From DATAVK01 sp036267755 (GTDB lineage: Bacteria > Actinomycetota > Actinomycetes > JAFAQI01): DNA of 53,610 nucleotides. Position 1 is the stretch's first letter. Each line of letters begins with the position of its first letter. The notes below the pieces were generated by a model. It was given only the letters and a program-made list of their open reading frames with translations. It had not been told where the DNA came from and ran no database searches. Where the stretch lies: contig DATAVK010000038.1 of the NCBI GenBank assembly GCA_036267755.1, forward strand, positions 1 to 53,610, written 5' to 3'. Of this stretch, positions 31,201-38,999 are shown piece after piece. Both the position numbers and the translations under genes were made by a program.

Positions 31201-31874
31201 ATGGACGGCACCAGCAGGGTGCGGGTGCCGTCATCCTTCTGGATGTCGATCGCCAGGCCCAGGTTGACGTGCTCCGGCTCGATGACGGTGGGCTTGCCGC
31301 CCGACTCGGCGAACGACCGGTTCATCGCCGGGAAGTCGGCGATCGCGCGGACTAGGGCGTACCCAATCAGGTGGGTGAAGCTGACCTTGCCGCCTCGGCC
31401 GCGGCGCAGGTGGTTGTTGATGACCACCCGGTTGTCGACGAGGAGCTTCGCCGGGACGGCGCGGACGCTCGTCGCGGTCGGTACGGCGAGGCTGGCCTCC
31501 ATGTTCGTGACCGTGCGAGCCGCCGCACCCTTCAGCGGCCGGCCGCCCGGCGTATCCGGCGCGGAAGGCGTGGCTGGCCTGGCCGGCTGCGTTGCTGGGG
31601 TGGGCGTCGGCGATGCCTCGACCTTTGCCGGCGCGGCCTGAGGCTCGGCTGCGGCGGGCGGGGCAGCCGGCGCGCTCCCGTTGCCGGCCTCATGAGAACT
31701 GCCGTTGCCGTTGGCCTGGTGCGAGCCGTTCGGCTCAGCGGGGGTGTAGTCGGAGAAGAAGTCCCACCACGCCTTGTCGACTGAGTCAGGGTCCCGTTGG
31801 TACTGCTGGTACATCTCGTAGACCAGCCACTCATTGGGGCCGAATCCTGCAAACTGACCTGCGTCAGCAGTCAC
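28206..31874 (-). CDS. kgd: Multifunctional 2-oxoglutarate decarboxylase/dehydrogenase E1-E2 (Kgd)
   Basis: 1222 aa. N-terminal E1-binding helix (PNEWLVYEMYQQYQRD), an Ala/Pro-rich linker (about 46-115), an E2-like succinyltransferase domain with TYDHRIIQGAESG (His323), then the thiamine-diphosphate E1 part with MAHRGRLN, GDAAFAGQG, VVINNQVGFTT and RRRGHSEVDEP. The fused layout is actinobacterial and matches Mycobacterium Kgd (about 1230 aa), which works in the TCA cycle and is inhibited by the FHA protein GarA in mycobacteria. Start GTG; no clear leaderless geometry, GGAAGAGG upstream. Followed by DUF6104. Confidence 0.97.
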   Translation of the reverse strand: MTADAGQFAGFGPNEWLVYEMYQQYQRDPDSVDKAWWDFFSDYTPAEPNGSHQANGNGSSHEAGNGSAPAAPPAAAEPQAAPAKVEASPTPTPATQPARPATPSAPDTPGGRPLKGAAARTVTNMEASLAVPTATSVRAVPAKLLVDNRVVINNHLRRGRGGKVSFTHLIGYALVRAIADFPAMNRSFAESGGKPTVIEPEHVNLGLAIDIQKDDGTRTLLVPSIRNAETLDFSRFWAAYEDVVRKARSNKLTADDFTGTTISLTNPGTIGTVHSVPRLMQGQGTIVGVGAMEYPAEFQGASPDVLAQLGISKILTLTSTYDHRIIQGAESGDFLRRMHELLLGDDFWDGVFASLRIPYEPIRWSHDKAAGHESEVDKPAHVIELIHAYRVRGHLMADTNPLEFELRRHPDLDVASHGLTLWDLDREFPTGRFGTRLFGEAKALMKLRDILGVLRDSYCRTIGIEYMHIQDPEQRRWIQNRVEGPHTSPDREEQLRILGKLNQAEAFETFLQTKFVGQKRFSLEGGESVIPLLDAVVSEAAHDDMNEVVIGMAHRGRLNILANIVGKSFGQIFSEFEGNLDPRTAHGSGDVKYHLGADGTYTAPDGETVKVSLTSNPSHLETVDPVVEGIARAKQDVINRGETGFTVLPVLIHGDAAFAGQGVVAETLNLSQLRGYRTGGTIHVVINNQVGFTTSPSSARSSVYSTDVARMIQAPIFHVNGDDPEAVVRVAELAYAFRQAFKKDVVIDMLCYRRRGHSEVDEPSFTQPVMYELIDAKRSVRKLYTESLIGRGDITVEEAEEALRDYQGQLERVFAETRDATPTPLSDQPEVAVETDPDTAVTVEVLKTIGDSQVTMPEGFTVHPRLLPQLEKRAAMVSDGGIDWAMGETIAFGSLLLDGHPVRLAGQDSRRGTFGQRHSVLVDRHTANEYTPLAHLSDDQATFYVYDSLLSEYAALGFEYGYATARPDALVLWEAQFGDFVNGAQEIIDEFISASEAKWGERSGVTLLLPHGYEGQGPDHSSARIERFLAMSAEDNWTVAVPSTPANYFHLLRRQAMSGRRKPLIVFTPKSMLRLRAASSAPDDFTSGRFQPVIPDPAQPDPAEVTKVLLCSGKVYYDLIKARDSRQITDTAIVRVEQLYPMPGEQIADAISAYPSVEDIVWVQEEPANQGAWPFIAMNLPQHLAAGQWVKPVTRPASASPAAGSHTQHEAEQAALIDAALS

Positions 31875-31979
31875 GGCGAACGTCGCCTCTTCCGTGCATT
31901 GTGAATCGGTTAGGTGTGCCGTCCAGGCTACGCCTGCGGGCGCGGTCGGCCGAGCCCGCCACGCGCAACGCCGACCCGT

Positions 31980-33230
31980 TCAGGCGAGCTGCGGCTCCAC
32001 CTCGGGGACCGGTTGCGCATCGGCCAGCCGATCGACGTCCAGCGGCAGTCGGCGCCGGAGCACGCGGGACAGCACCACCGTGACGCAACAGCCCAGGCAC
32101 AGGCCGGTGATCCACAGCCAGGACAGCCCCGACGAGATCAGGAATGCCGATATGGACGGTGAGATCACGAACGCGAGCGCATACATCGACGACGACAGCG
32201 CGTTCGCCCGGCCGCGCACGGCGTCACCCGCCAGCGAGTTGATCAGCGGGCTGACCGTGGGCGCCATGAAGGTCTCCCCGACTCCGAACAGGGCGGCGAA
32301 CCCGAACACCAGAGCGTCACGACCGCCCGGGGAACCCGGGAGTGCGCACAGGGAGAACAGCGCCCAGCTCACCGCCCAGATCACCCCGACCGCGGCGAGC
32401 GCGGTACTGCGCCGCCAGTGACGGACCAGGCGGAGCACCAGCAACTGACTCACGACGATGAGGGCGGTGTTCACGCCGAGCGCCAGCGCGACGATCCGGA
32501 CCGACACGTGCCCGACGACCGTCGCGTACGCCGGTAACCCGGAGTCGAGTGCGGCGTAGCCGGTGAGCGCCAGCAGCAGGGTCGTGAAGACGACGAGGAG
32601 TAACGGCCGGTTGGCCGCGATGTCGCGGTAGCTGCCGCGTGGCGCGTCCACCTCGCGTCGGGGTCGGACATCGGGCAGCCGTGCGATGACCGCCGCGAAC
32701 AGCGCGAAGGAGACGGCGTTACCCAGAAACAGGGCCATGAACGTGACCGGGCGGTGGACGTCGACGACCAGCCCACCGACCACGCTGCCGGTGCCGATGC
32801 CGGCGTTGACCACTGTGAAGTTAACCGCGAACGCGCGCTGCTGCGTCGCGCCCCGGCCGGCGACCGTCGCCAACATGACCGTGTACGCCGGGAACGTCGC
32901 GCCCTGGACCACGCCGAGCAGCGCCAGCACCGGGATTGCCTCGCCAGGGGAGTGCACGAAGGCCAGCCCGGTCTCCGCGACCGCCATCCCGACCATCAGG
33001 ATCAGCAAGGTGTTGCGTGGGCCGAACCGGTCAAGCGCGACGCCGCTCAGCGGGACGGCGGCCAGTCCGATGACGCCGGGCACTGCGAGGAGCAGCCCGG
33101 TCGTGGTGAGCGGGATGTGGCGGACCTGGTGCAGGTAGATGAGCAGCAAGGGAAGGACCAGCCCGGTGCCCACGGCGCTGAGGCCGTCACCGGCCAGTAG
33201 CAACCGGGTGTCGCGGCTGAGCGGGGCCAT
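31980..33230 (-). CDS. MFS transporter
   Basis: 416 aa with 12 predicted transmembrane helices and an MFS loop GVALDRFGPRNTL between helices 2 and 3. The second half repeats the fold. Drug-efflux-like but not assignable to a substrate. The ATG follows GACAAT by 6 nt, a weak leaderless signal. It lies upstream of kgd on the same strand with a 105-bp gap; the kgd gene has its own start region. Confidence 0.88.
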   Translation of the reverse strand: MAPLSRDTRLLLAGDGLSAVGTGLVLPLLLIYLHQVRHIPLTTTGLLLAVPGVIGLAAVPLSGVALDRFGPRNTLLILMVGMAVAETGLAFVHSPGEAIPVLALLGVVQGATFPAYTVMLATVAGRGATQQRAFAVNFTVVNAGIGTGSVVGGLVVDVHRPVTFMALFLGNAVSFALFAAVIARLPDVRPRREVDAPRGSYRDIAANRPLLLVVFTTLLLALTGYAALDSGLPAYATVVGHVSVRIVALALGVNTALIVVSQLLVLRLVRHWRRSTALAAVGVIWAVSWALFSLCALPGSPGGRDALVFGFAALFGVGETFMAPTVSPLINSLAGDAVRGRANALSSSMYALAFVISPSISAFLISSGLSWLWITGLCLGCCVTVVLSRVLRRRLPLDVDRLADAQPVPEVEPQLA

Positions 33231-33277
33231 GCCCGCATTGTCTGGGTCGGGTACGACACTGACGACCGGTTTTCACT

Positions 33278-33321
33278 CTGCGCCCGAAGGATCCCTGCGC
33301 CCTGAGGATCCCTGCGCCCTA
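33278..33321 (+). repeat. 17-bp tandem repeat at the CDF-like gene promoter
   Basis: Two copies of AGGATCCCTGCGCCCTG (33288-33304, 33305-33321, last base differs), preceded by a partial copy; CTGCGCCC recurs at 33278, 33295 and 33312. The second copy ends in the TAGGGT -10. May affect spacing or regulator binding. Confidence 0.5.
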
Positions 33322-33335
33322 GGGTTCGTGACGTG
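33320..33335 (+). promoter_or_regulatory. Leaderless promoter -10 of the CDF-like gene
   Basis: TAGGGT (33320-33325), 7 nt, GTG 33333. Confidence 0.45.
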
Positions 33336-33926
33336 ACCAACGCGGTGGGGGACGCGATCCGGGTCTCGTGGGTCTGCGTCACCTGGAGCCTGCTCGCGGG
33401 GGCGGTGTCACTCGCCGTCGCGCTCACCGCCGGCAGCCTGTCGCTCGGCGGACTCGGTGCGAGTGTCCTGGTCGACGTCGTCTCGTCCGCTGTACTGATC
33501 TGGCGGTTCCGGCACCAGCAATCCGGCGGAGAGTTTCCGGAGCAGGCGGAACGCCGGGCGCAGGTCGTCGCGTCGGCGGGGCTGCTTGTGATCGGGCTGG
33601 CGCTGGCCATCGCCGCCATCCAGCACCTGGTCGCCGGCTCACGCCCGTCCGTCCCTGCGGCCGCGCTCGCGCTGGCCGGTGCCAACCTCGTCGTGCTGCC
33701 CTTGCTCGCCCGGTGGAAGTACTCGGTGGCGCGGGCGGTCGGGAGCCTCGCGCTGCGGACCGACGCTCACATCACGATGGTCGGAACCGGTACGGCGGCG
33801 CTCACCTTGGCCGGGCTCGGGCTCGACCGGGCGTTCGGGTGGTGGTGGGCCGATGCGGTCGCGGCGCTCGCTATCGCGGCGGTCGCGGCCGATCAGGGTC
33901 GACGGTCGGTCGGAGCAGCGGCATGA
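33333..33926 (+). CDS. Cation-efflux (CDF)-like membrane protein without cytosolic domain
   Basis: 197 aa with about six transmembrane helices. SLSLGGLGASVLVDVVSSAVLIWRF and SLALRTDAHITMVGTG resemble helices 2 and 5 of cation-diffusion facilitators; FGWWWADAVAALAI matches helix 6. The metal site is reduced: Asp residues are present (VLVDVVSS, RTDAH) but the usual His-x3-Asp pairs are not complete. The C-terminal metal-binding domain is missing. Transport function is therefore uncertain. The 3' end overlaps the TetR gene on the other strand by 56 bp. Confidence 0.75.
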   Translation: MTNAVGDAIRVSWVCVTWSLLAGAVSLAVALTAGSLSLGGLGASVLVDVVSSAVLIWRFRHQQSGGEFPEQAERRAQVVASAGLLVIGLALAIAAIQHLVAGSRPSVPAAALALAGANLVVLPLLARWKYSVARAVGSLALRTDAHITMVGTGTAALTLAGLGLDRAFGWWWADAVAALAIAAVAADQGRRSVGAAA

Positions 33927-34488
33927 GGATCTCGTCGACGATCGCCACCACGGTCGTGTCACGCAGCGCCGTCCCGAGCTGGGCGCGCTCGGCGTAGAGC
34001 AACATCGGACCGAGCTCGACGACCCGGTCGGTGATGGCGTCCGCGCGTACCTCGCCCCGCTCGACACCGCGGTTGAGGATGTCGATCAGGACCCGCTTAC
34101 GCGGAACCACGAGCCGCTCGCGAACTGCCGTCGCGAGGTTGACGTTCGTCTTGAGGTCGGTCATGCAGTTGCGGACCGCGCTGCCCGCCTTGCTGTTCAT
34201 GTGCTTGGCGATCCGGCGCAGGATGACCAGCAGGTCGTCGCGCACGTTGCCGGTGTCCGGAACGGCGCCGATGGACGGCATGTGTGCGTCCACGGTGTCC
34301 AGGACCAGCTCGAGCTTGGTCGGCCAGCGGCGGTAGATGCTCGCCTTGCCGGTTTGGGCTCGCTCAGCGACGCCCTCGATGGTCATCGCGTCGTATCCAC
34401 GGGTCGCCAGCTCGGTCATGACGGCGGCGTGGATAGCCTCGACGAGCACCTCGCCGCGCCGGCGAAGTGGGGGAGCGAGGACGGTCAC
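33871..34488 (-). CDS. TetR-family regulator, divergent from an EmrB-type MFS gene
   Basis: 205 aa from GTG 34488. The HTH (DAMTIEGVAERAQTGKASIYRRWPTKLELV) is close to the N terminus, followed by a helical ligand-binding domain. Leaderless geometry: TATCGT, 6 nt, GTG. The listed upstream ATG (34524) would include the -10. The last 56 bp overlap the CDF-like gene antisense. It is divergent from the drug MFS, with operator-like inverted repeats between, so it probably represses that gene. Confidence 0.88.
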   Translation of the reverse strand: MTVLAPPLRRRGEVLVEAIHAAVMTELATRGYDAMTIEGVAERAQTGKASIYRRWPTKLELVLDTVDAHMPSIGAVPDTGNVRDDLLVILRRIAKHMNSKAGSAVRNCMTDLKTNVNLATAVRERLVVPRKRVLIDILNRGVERGEVRADAITDRVVELGPMLLYAERAQLGTALRDTTVVAIVDEILMPLLRPTVDPDRPRPPR

Positions 34489-34500
34489 GCCACCACGATA
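34486..34500 (-). promoter_or_regulatory. Leaderless promoter -10 of the TetR gene
   Basis: Minus strand TATCGT (34500-34495), 6 nt, GTG 34488. Confidence 0.5.
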
Positions 34501-34510
34501 AAAGACGTTT

Positions 34511-34562
34511 GCGTTCTCTAGCAATACGGGTTTACGGTCGAGCTAGGGAACGCGTGCGTTCC
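34511..34562. promoter_or_regulatory. Operator-like inverted repeats between TetR and EmrB-type MFS
   Basis: Perfect palindrome GGAACGC-GT-GCGTTCC at 34547-34562. Its left half also pairs with an upstream copy: GCGTTCTCTAGC (34511-34522) and GCTAGGGAACGC (34542-34553) match at 11 of 12 positions. Two related sites in the divergent promoter suggest TetR binding. Confidence 0.55.
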
Positions 34563-34615
34563 TTGTTGCGGGGACGTTGCCGCTGTCGTCCCGCTGTCAT
34601 CGAGGGGAAATAATC

Positions 34616-36106
34616 GTGGCCACCACCGAGGCGCATTCGACTGCTGTCGAGAGCCCGCCCGCCCATCACCGGCTGGCGCTGGCGGTCATCGCGACAGCCC
34701 AGCTGATGGTGGTGCTCGACGCCACCATCGTGAACATCGCACTGCCGCACATCCAGACCGCATTGGGCTTCTCCGCCACCGGGCTCTCCTGGGTGCTCAA
34801 CGCCTACACGCTGGTCTTCGGAGGCCTGCTGCTGCTCGGTGGTCGCACGGGTGACATCTTCGGACGGCGTCGGATGTTCCAGATCGGCGTCCTGCTGTTC
34901 GCGCTCGCCAGCCTCGCGGGTGGCTTCGCGCCGACCCAAGGCTTCCTGCTCGCCATGCGCGCGCTGCAGGGTGTCGGCGGCGCGATCGCGTCACCGACCG
35001 CACTCGCACTGGTCACCTCGACCTTCGCCGAAGGCCCGGAACGCAACCGTGCCTTCGGCGTGTACGCCGCGGTCTCCGGTGCGGGCGCCGCGGTCGGGCT
35101 GATCCTCGGCGGTGTGCTGACCGACCTGCTGTCGTGGCGGTTCGTGCTGTTCGTGAACGCGCCGATCGGCATCTTGCTCGCCATCGCCGCGCAGTACGTT
35201 CTCAAGGAGTCCGACCGCCGTAAGGCCGGGGTCCTCGACGTACCGGGCGCTGTCACGTCGACCGTCGGTATGGCCGCGCTGGTCTACGGGTTCATCCATT
35301 CGGCGACCAACGGCTGGGCGCAGACCGCCACCATCGTGTCGTTCGCGGTCGCGGCGGTCCTGCTCACCGTCTTCGTCGTGATCGAGTCGCGGAGCCGCAA
35401 CCCGTTGATGCCGCTGCGGCTGTTCCAGAGCAGGACGAGGATCGGCAGCTACATCGTCATGCTCGTCACCGGCGCTGCGGTTTTCGCGATGTTCTACTTC
35501 CTCACCCAGTACGTCCAGGACGTCAAGGGCTACTCGCCGTTGAAGGCGGGCTTCGCCTTCCTTCCGGTGAGCGCCGTCATCATCGTCGTGGCGCAGATCG
35601 CGAGTCGCGCGATCGTGCGGTTCGGTGCGCAGACCCTGATCGTCTCCGGCACGATCTTCACCGGGTTCGGGCTGCTCTGGCTCTCGTCCATGGGCGTGGC
35701 GGCGCCGTACCTCACGCATCTGCTGCCGGCCATCTGCCTGATCGCTGTCGGCATGGGGCTGATCTTCGTGCCGATCACGCTGACGGCGGTCGCGGGGGTC
35801 GAGGAGCGGGACAACGGGATCGCCTCGGCGATGCTGAATGTCTGCCAGCAGGTGGGTGGCACGATCGGCCTGTCGGCGCTGGTCACGGTGTTCACCAGTG
35901 CGTCGCGTCACGAGGCGAAGTCACAGGCCCAGTCGCTGGCGAACAACCCGGTCCTGCTCAAGGCGCTGGCGTTCACCCATGGAGCGGACGCGGCGTTCAA
36001 GGTCGGTGCGGTCTTCACGCTGCTCGGTCTGGTTGCCGCGCTGGTCTTCATCCGGTTCAGCCCGTCGGAGGCCCCGGCAGCGCCTCCCGGCGGCGGAGTC
36101 GGGTGA
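34616..36106 (+). CDS. EmrB/QacA-type 14-helix MFS exporter
   Basis: 496 aa. Motif LMVVLDATIVNIALPHI in helix 1 and LLLLGGRTGDIFGRRRMF after helix 2 are typical of the DHA2 drug-proton antiporters; 14 helices predicted. It probably exports drugs or toxic compounds across the membrane. GTG 34616 has GAGGGG about 8 nt upstream. Divergent from a TetR gene with operator-like repeats; the stop overlaps the ACT protein start (GTGA). Confidence 0.92.
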   Translation: MATTEAHSTAVESPPAHHRLALAVIATAQLMVVLDATIVNIALPHIQTALGFSATGLSWVLNAYTLVFGGLLLLGGRTGDIFGRRRMFQIGVLLFALASLAGGFAPTQGFLLAMRALQGVGGAIASPTALALVTSTFAEGPERNRAFGVYAAVSGAGAAVGLILGGVLTDLLSWRFVLFVNAPIGILLAIAAQYVLKESDRRKAGVLDVPGAVTSTVGMAALVYGFIHSATNGWAQTATIVSFAVAAVLLTVFVVIESRSRNPLMPLRLFQSRTRIGSYIVMLVTGAAVFAMFYFLTQYVQDVKGYSPLKAGFAFLPVSAVIIVVAQIASRAIVRFGAQTLIVSGTIFTGFGLLWLSSMGVAAPYLTHLLPAICLIAVGMGLIFVPITLTAVAGVEERDNGIASAMLNVCQQVGGTIGLSALVTVFTSASRHEAKSQAQSLANNPVLLKALAFTHGADAAFKVGAVFTLLGLVAALVFIRFSPSEAPAAPPGGGVG

Positions 36107-36759
36107 GCCGGGGATCGACGTACCTGCTGCGGTTGCGGCTCCCGGACCAGCCGGGATCCCTCGGGCAGGTGGCGACGGCGCTCGGCGCCGCAGGTGCGGA
36201 CATCCAGAGCATCGTCGTGGTCGACCGCGAGTCGGAGTACGCCGTGGACGACCTGGTGGTCACCCTGGCGGAGGGCAACCTGGCCGATCGCCTCGTCACT
36301 GCGGCGGCGTCGGTTCCCGGTGTCGTGGTCGAGATGGTGCAACGCCATCACGGTCGGATGGACTTGCGGGACGAGCTCGCGCTGCTCGACGCCGCCGCCT
36401 CGCACCCCGAGCCGTTGCGGGTGCTGGTCGACGGCCTGCCGGGTTTGCTCAACGCCAGCTACGCATATGCGGTGGGGCCGGGGGGCTACAGCTACGGCAG
36501 TACGTCGGCTCCGTCGCGTGCGCCGCAGGACGGGTTGCTGCCGCTCGACCAGCCGCGAAAGGTCGAGGCGGACGAGCTGTGGCCCGACGCGTCGATCGCC
36601 GGACCCGACGCCACCCTGGTCGCCGTCCCCTACTCCGGCACCCACGTGCTGGTGCTCGGACGGATCGGCGGACCTGCCTTCCGGCCCAGCGAGCTGATGC
36701 GCCTGGCCCACCTTGCGAACGTCGCGGCAGTGGCCCTGAGAGGTCTGGCGGCGACCTGA
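36103..36759 (+). CDS. ACT-domain protein
   Basis: 218 aa. An N-terminal ACT domain (YLLRLRLPDQPGSLGQVATAL to about residue 80) resembles amino-acid-binding regulatory modules. The C-terminal half (from ASHPEPLRVLVDGLPGLLNA to the end) is not recognised; it includes a Tyr/Gly-rich loop and VPYSGTHVLVLGRIGGPAFRPSEL. Coupled by GTGA to the exporter. It may sense an amino acid and affect a partner; speculative. Confidence 0.75.
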   Translation: MSRGSTYLLRLRLPDQPGSLGQVATALGAAGADIQSIVVVDRESEYAVDDLVVTLAEGNLADRLVTAAASVPGVVVEMVQRHHGRMDLRDELALLDAAASHPEPLRVLVDGLPGLLNASYAYAVGPGGYSYGSTSAPSRAPQDGLLPLDQPRKVEADELWPDASIAGPDATLVAVPYSGTHVLVLGRIGGPAFRPSELMRLAHLANVAAVALRGLAAT

Positions 36760-36775
36760 GTCGAACCGGACCGAC

Positions 36776-37582
36776 GTGACCAGCGAAGATCCCGGTGTGA
36801 AGGATTGGGTCTACAGGTCAGTCATCCGGACCGCGCTCGGGTTGTTCCGCGTGCTCGGGTTCCGGTTCACCATCGAGGGCATCGAGCACATCCCGGACAC
36901 CGGCGGTGCGGTCGTGGTCTCGAACCACGTCAGCTACTTCGACTTCATGTTCGTCGGGCTGGCCGCGCATCACAGGCGTCGGCTGGTCCGGTTCATGGCC
37001 AAGAAGTCGACGTTCGACAACCCGGTCTCCGGGCCGCTGATGCGCGGGATGCACCACATCCCGGTCGACCGCAGCGCGGGCGCGGCGGCGTACAGCCACG
37101 CGGTCGAGGCGCTGCGGCAGGGTGAGCTCGTCGGGGTGTTCCCGGAGTCGACCATCAGCCGGTCGTTCCAGCTTCGTGAGATCAAGAGCGGCGCCGCACG
37201 GATGGCGATCGAGGCCGGCGTGCCCGTGCTGCCGGTCGTCACCTGGGGTGGGCAGCGGGTCTGGACCGCGGGCCGTCGACCGGTGTGGCACCGCGGGGTT
37301 CCCGTGACACTGCACGTCGGCGAAGCGATCCCGGTGACGGGGACGACGACGGCCGCCGAGCTCACGGAGTCCATCCGGCAGGCTTTGGTCGAGCTGACGG
37401 AGCAGGTGCAGCGGGCGTATCCCGCCCCGCCGCCGGGCGAGTCGGACTGGTGGCAGCCGGCGTACCTCGGTGGCTCGGCTCCGGAGCCGGAGCGAGCCCG
37501 AGAGATCGAGGCTGCGGCGATGCAGGAACGTCTCGCGCGGAAGCAGGCGAAGGCGGCCGGCAAGGGCCGATCTCGGTCGTGA
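36776..37582 (+). CDS. 1-acyl-glycerol-3-phosphate acyltransferase (PlsC-like)
   Basis: 268 aa. Catalytic NHVSYFD (block I, NHx4D) is present. Block III reads FPESTISRS where FPEGTRS is usual, a clear variant. The C-terminal tail is polar and Lys/Arg-rich. Acylates lysophosphatidic acid or a related acceptor at the inner membrane. GTG start 36776 without a strong ribosome-binding site; a VKDW start a few codons later is possible. The stop overlaps the next hydrolase gene (GTGA). Confidence 0.88.
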   Translation: MTSEDPGVKDWVYRSVIRTALGLFRVLGFRFTIEGIEHIPDTGGAVVVSNHVSYFDFMFVGLAAHHRRRLVRFMAKKSTFDNPVSGPLMRGMHHIPVDRSAGAAAYSHAVEALRQGELVGVFPESTISRSFQLREIKSGAARMAIEAGVPVLPVVTWGGQRVWTAGRRPVWHRGVPVTLHVGEAIPVTGTTTAAELTESIRQALVELTEQVQRAYPAPPPGESDWWQPAYLGGSAPEPERAREIEAAAMQERLARKQAKAAGKGRSRS

Positions 37583-38289
37583 CGACGACGCCTACCGACG
37601 TACCGGTTGCAGCGGTTGACGTTCTGCCACCTGATGGCGACGTGACCGCAGTCGCCTTGGTGCTGCCCGGCGGGAAGGCGAAGAGCTTCGCCGCGGGCGA
37701 TCCGAAGGGGTTGGCGGCGGTGCGGATGCGTCCGTTCGCGAGCTCGCTGCGCCGGGCTGGGCGGTCGCGGGGCCTGGCGGTGTGGACCGTCGAGTACCGC
37801 TACCGCGGCTGGAACGGTGACGAGCGGTCCCCCGTCGTCGACACACAGTGGGCGCTCGAGGAGGTTCGGCTCCGCCATGGCGACGTACCGGTTGTGCTGG
37901 TCGGCCACTCGATGGGTGGCCGGACTGCGTTGCAGGCCGCCGGTGACCCTTCGGTGCGTGGGGTGTGCGCGCTGGCGCCCTGGACGGAATCCCGCGACCC
38001 GGTGGAGCAACTGGCCGGCCGATCCATGCTCATCGCGCACGGCAGCTGGGACCTGGTCACCTCCGCGGCAGCGTCTCGCCGGTACGCCGAACGTGCTGCG
38101 GCCGTCACCTCACCGGTCGGCCGGCTGGTGGTGGAGGGCGACCTGCATGCGATGGTGTTCCGCTGGCGGCGCTGGCACATGATCGCGACCGGCTTCGCGC
38201 TGGGGACGCTGGACCTGGCACCGCTACCTCGACGGATCGAGCGAGCGTTTCGCGCGGGCGCTGCCGGCAACTTCCGCGTCCGCACTTGA
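37579..38289 (+). CDS. Alpha/beta-fold hydrolase
   Basis: 236 aa. Nucleophile elbow GHSMGG with Ser at about residue 116; candidates for the acid and His are in IAHGSWDLVTS and GDLHAMVF. An early LPGGKAKSFAAGDPKG loop precedes. Dienelactone-hydrolase or esterase-like; substrate unknown. Start GTG overlaps the acyltransferase stop, so it is in that operon; a lipid role is inferred. Confidence 0.82.
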   Translation: MTTTPTDVPVAAVDVLPPDGDVTAVALVLPGGKAKSFAAGDPKGLAAVRMRPFASSLRRAGRSRGLAVWTVEYRYRGWNGDERSPVVDTQWALEEVRLRHGDVPVVLVGHSMGGRTALQAAGDPSVRGVCALAPWTESRDPVEQLAGRSMLIAHGSWDLVTSAAASRRYAERAAAVTSPVGRLVVEGDLHAMVFRWRRWHMIATGFALGTLDLAPLPRRIERAFRAGAAGNFRVRT

Positions 38290-38293
38290 GTCC

Positions 38294-38309
38294 TATCGTT
38301 GCCCGCGTG
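38294..38309 (+). promoter_or_regulatory. Leaderless promoter -10 of the ABC ATPase gene
   Basis: TATCGT (38294-38299), 7 nt, GTG 38307. It decides the start against much longer upstream frames. Confidence 0.45.
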
Positions 38310-38999
38310 CCTGGTCTCGAGCTCAGTCTCGTGGGGGTGACGCGACGGTTCGGCGTGCGGACCGCTGTCGATGCGGTCAGCCTCGATGTCGTCCCCGGTT
38401 CCACGGTCGCCCTGATGGGACCAAACGGGTCGGGGAAGACCACACTGTTGCGCCTGATGAGCGGGCGTGACGTGCCCTCGGACGGCGAGGTCCGGTTGGG
38501 CGGCCAGCGGTTCAGCGAGGACGAGGAGTGGGTTCGTCGGCAGGTCGCCTTGGTCGCGGAGGACTCGGCGTTCTATCCGGATCTCACCGTGCGTGAGCAC
38601 CTGTGGCTGGTTGCCTGCGCGCATGGTGGCGGCGATCAGTCGACCGTGATGACGGACGAGGCGTTGGCCGAGATGCGGCTTGCCGACCACGCCGACGCAT
38701 TTCCGCGCGAGTTATCGTCCGGCCAGCAGCAGGCACTGTTGCTGGCCACCGTGCTGGTCCGGCCGCGTCGACTGATCTTGCTGGACGAGCCGGAACGCCG
38801 ACTGGATCCCGAGGCGCGGGACCGACTCGGTGTGCTGCTGCAGGCCGAGCGGGCCGCCGGTGTCACGGTAGTGCTGGCGACTCATCATCCCGACCTTGCC
38901 CGAGCCGTTGCTGACCGACTGGTGCTCTTGCGGGCCGGCACCGTGGTCGCCGACGGGCCGCCCGATGAGGTCGATACCGGGATCCTCGATGACGGCTGA
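38307..38999 (+). CDS. ABC transporter ATP-binding protein
   Basis: 230 aa from GTG 38307. Walker A GPNGSGKTT, a degenerate signature ELSSGQQQ (LSSGQ instead of LSGGQ), Walker B LILLDEPE and H loop ATHHPDL. The upstream frame from 37965 is open but covers the previous gene. It overlaps the membrane protein gene by 11 bp, so the two likely form one exporter. Confidence 0.9.
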   Translation: MPGLELSLVGVTRRFGVRTAVDAVSLDVVPGSTVALMGPNGSGKTTLLRLMSGRDVPSDGEVRLGGQRFSEDEEWVRRQVALVAEDSAFYPDLTVREHLWLVACAHGGGDQSTVMTDEALAEMRLADHADAFPRELSSGQQQALLLATVLVRPRRLILLDEPERRLDPEARDRLGVLLQAERAAGVTVVLATHHPDLARAVADRLVLLRAGTVVADGPPDEVDTGILDDG

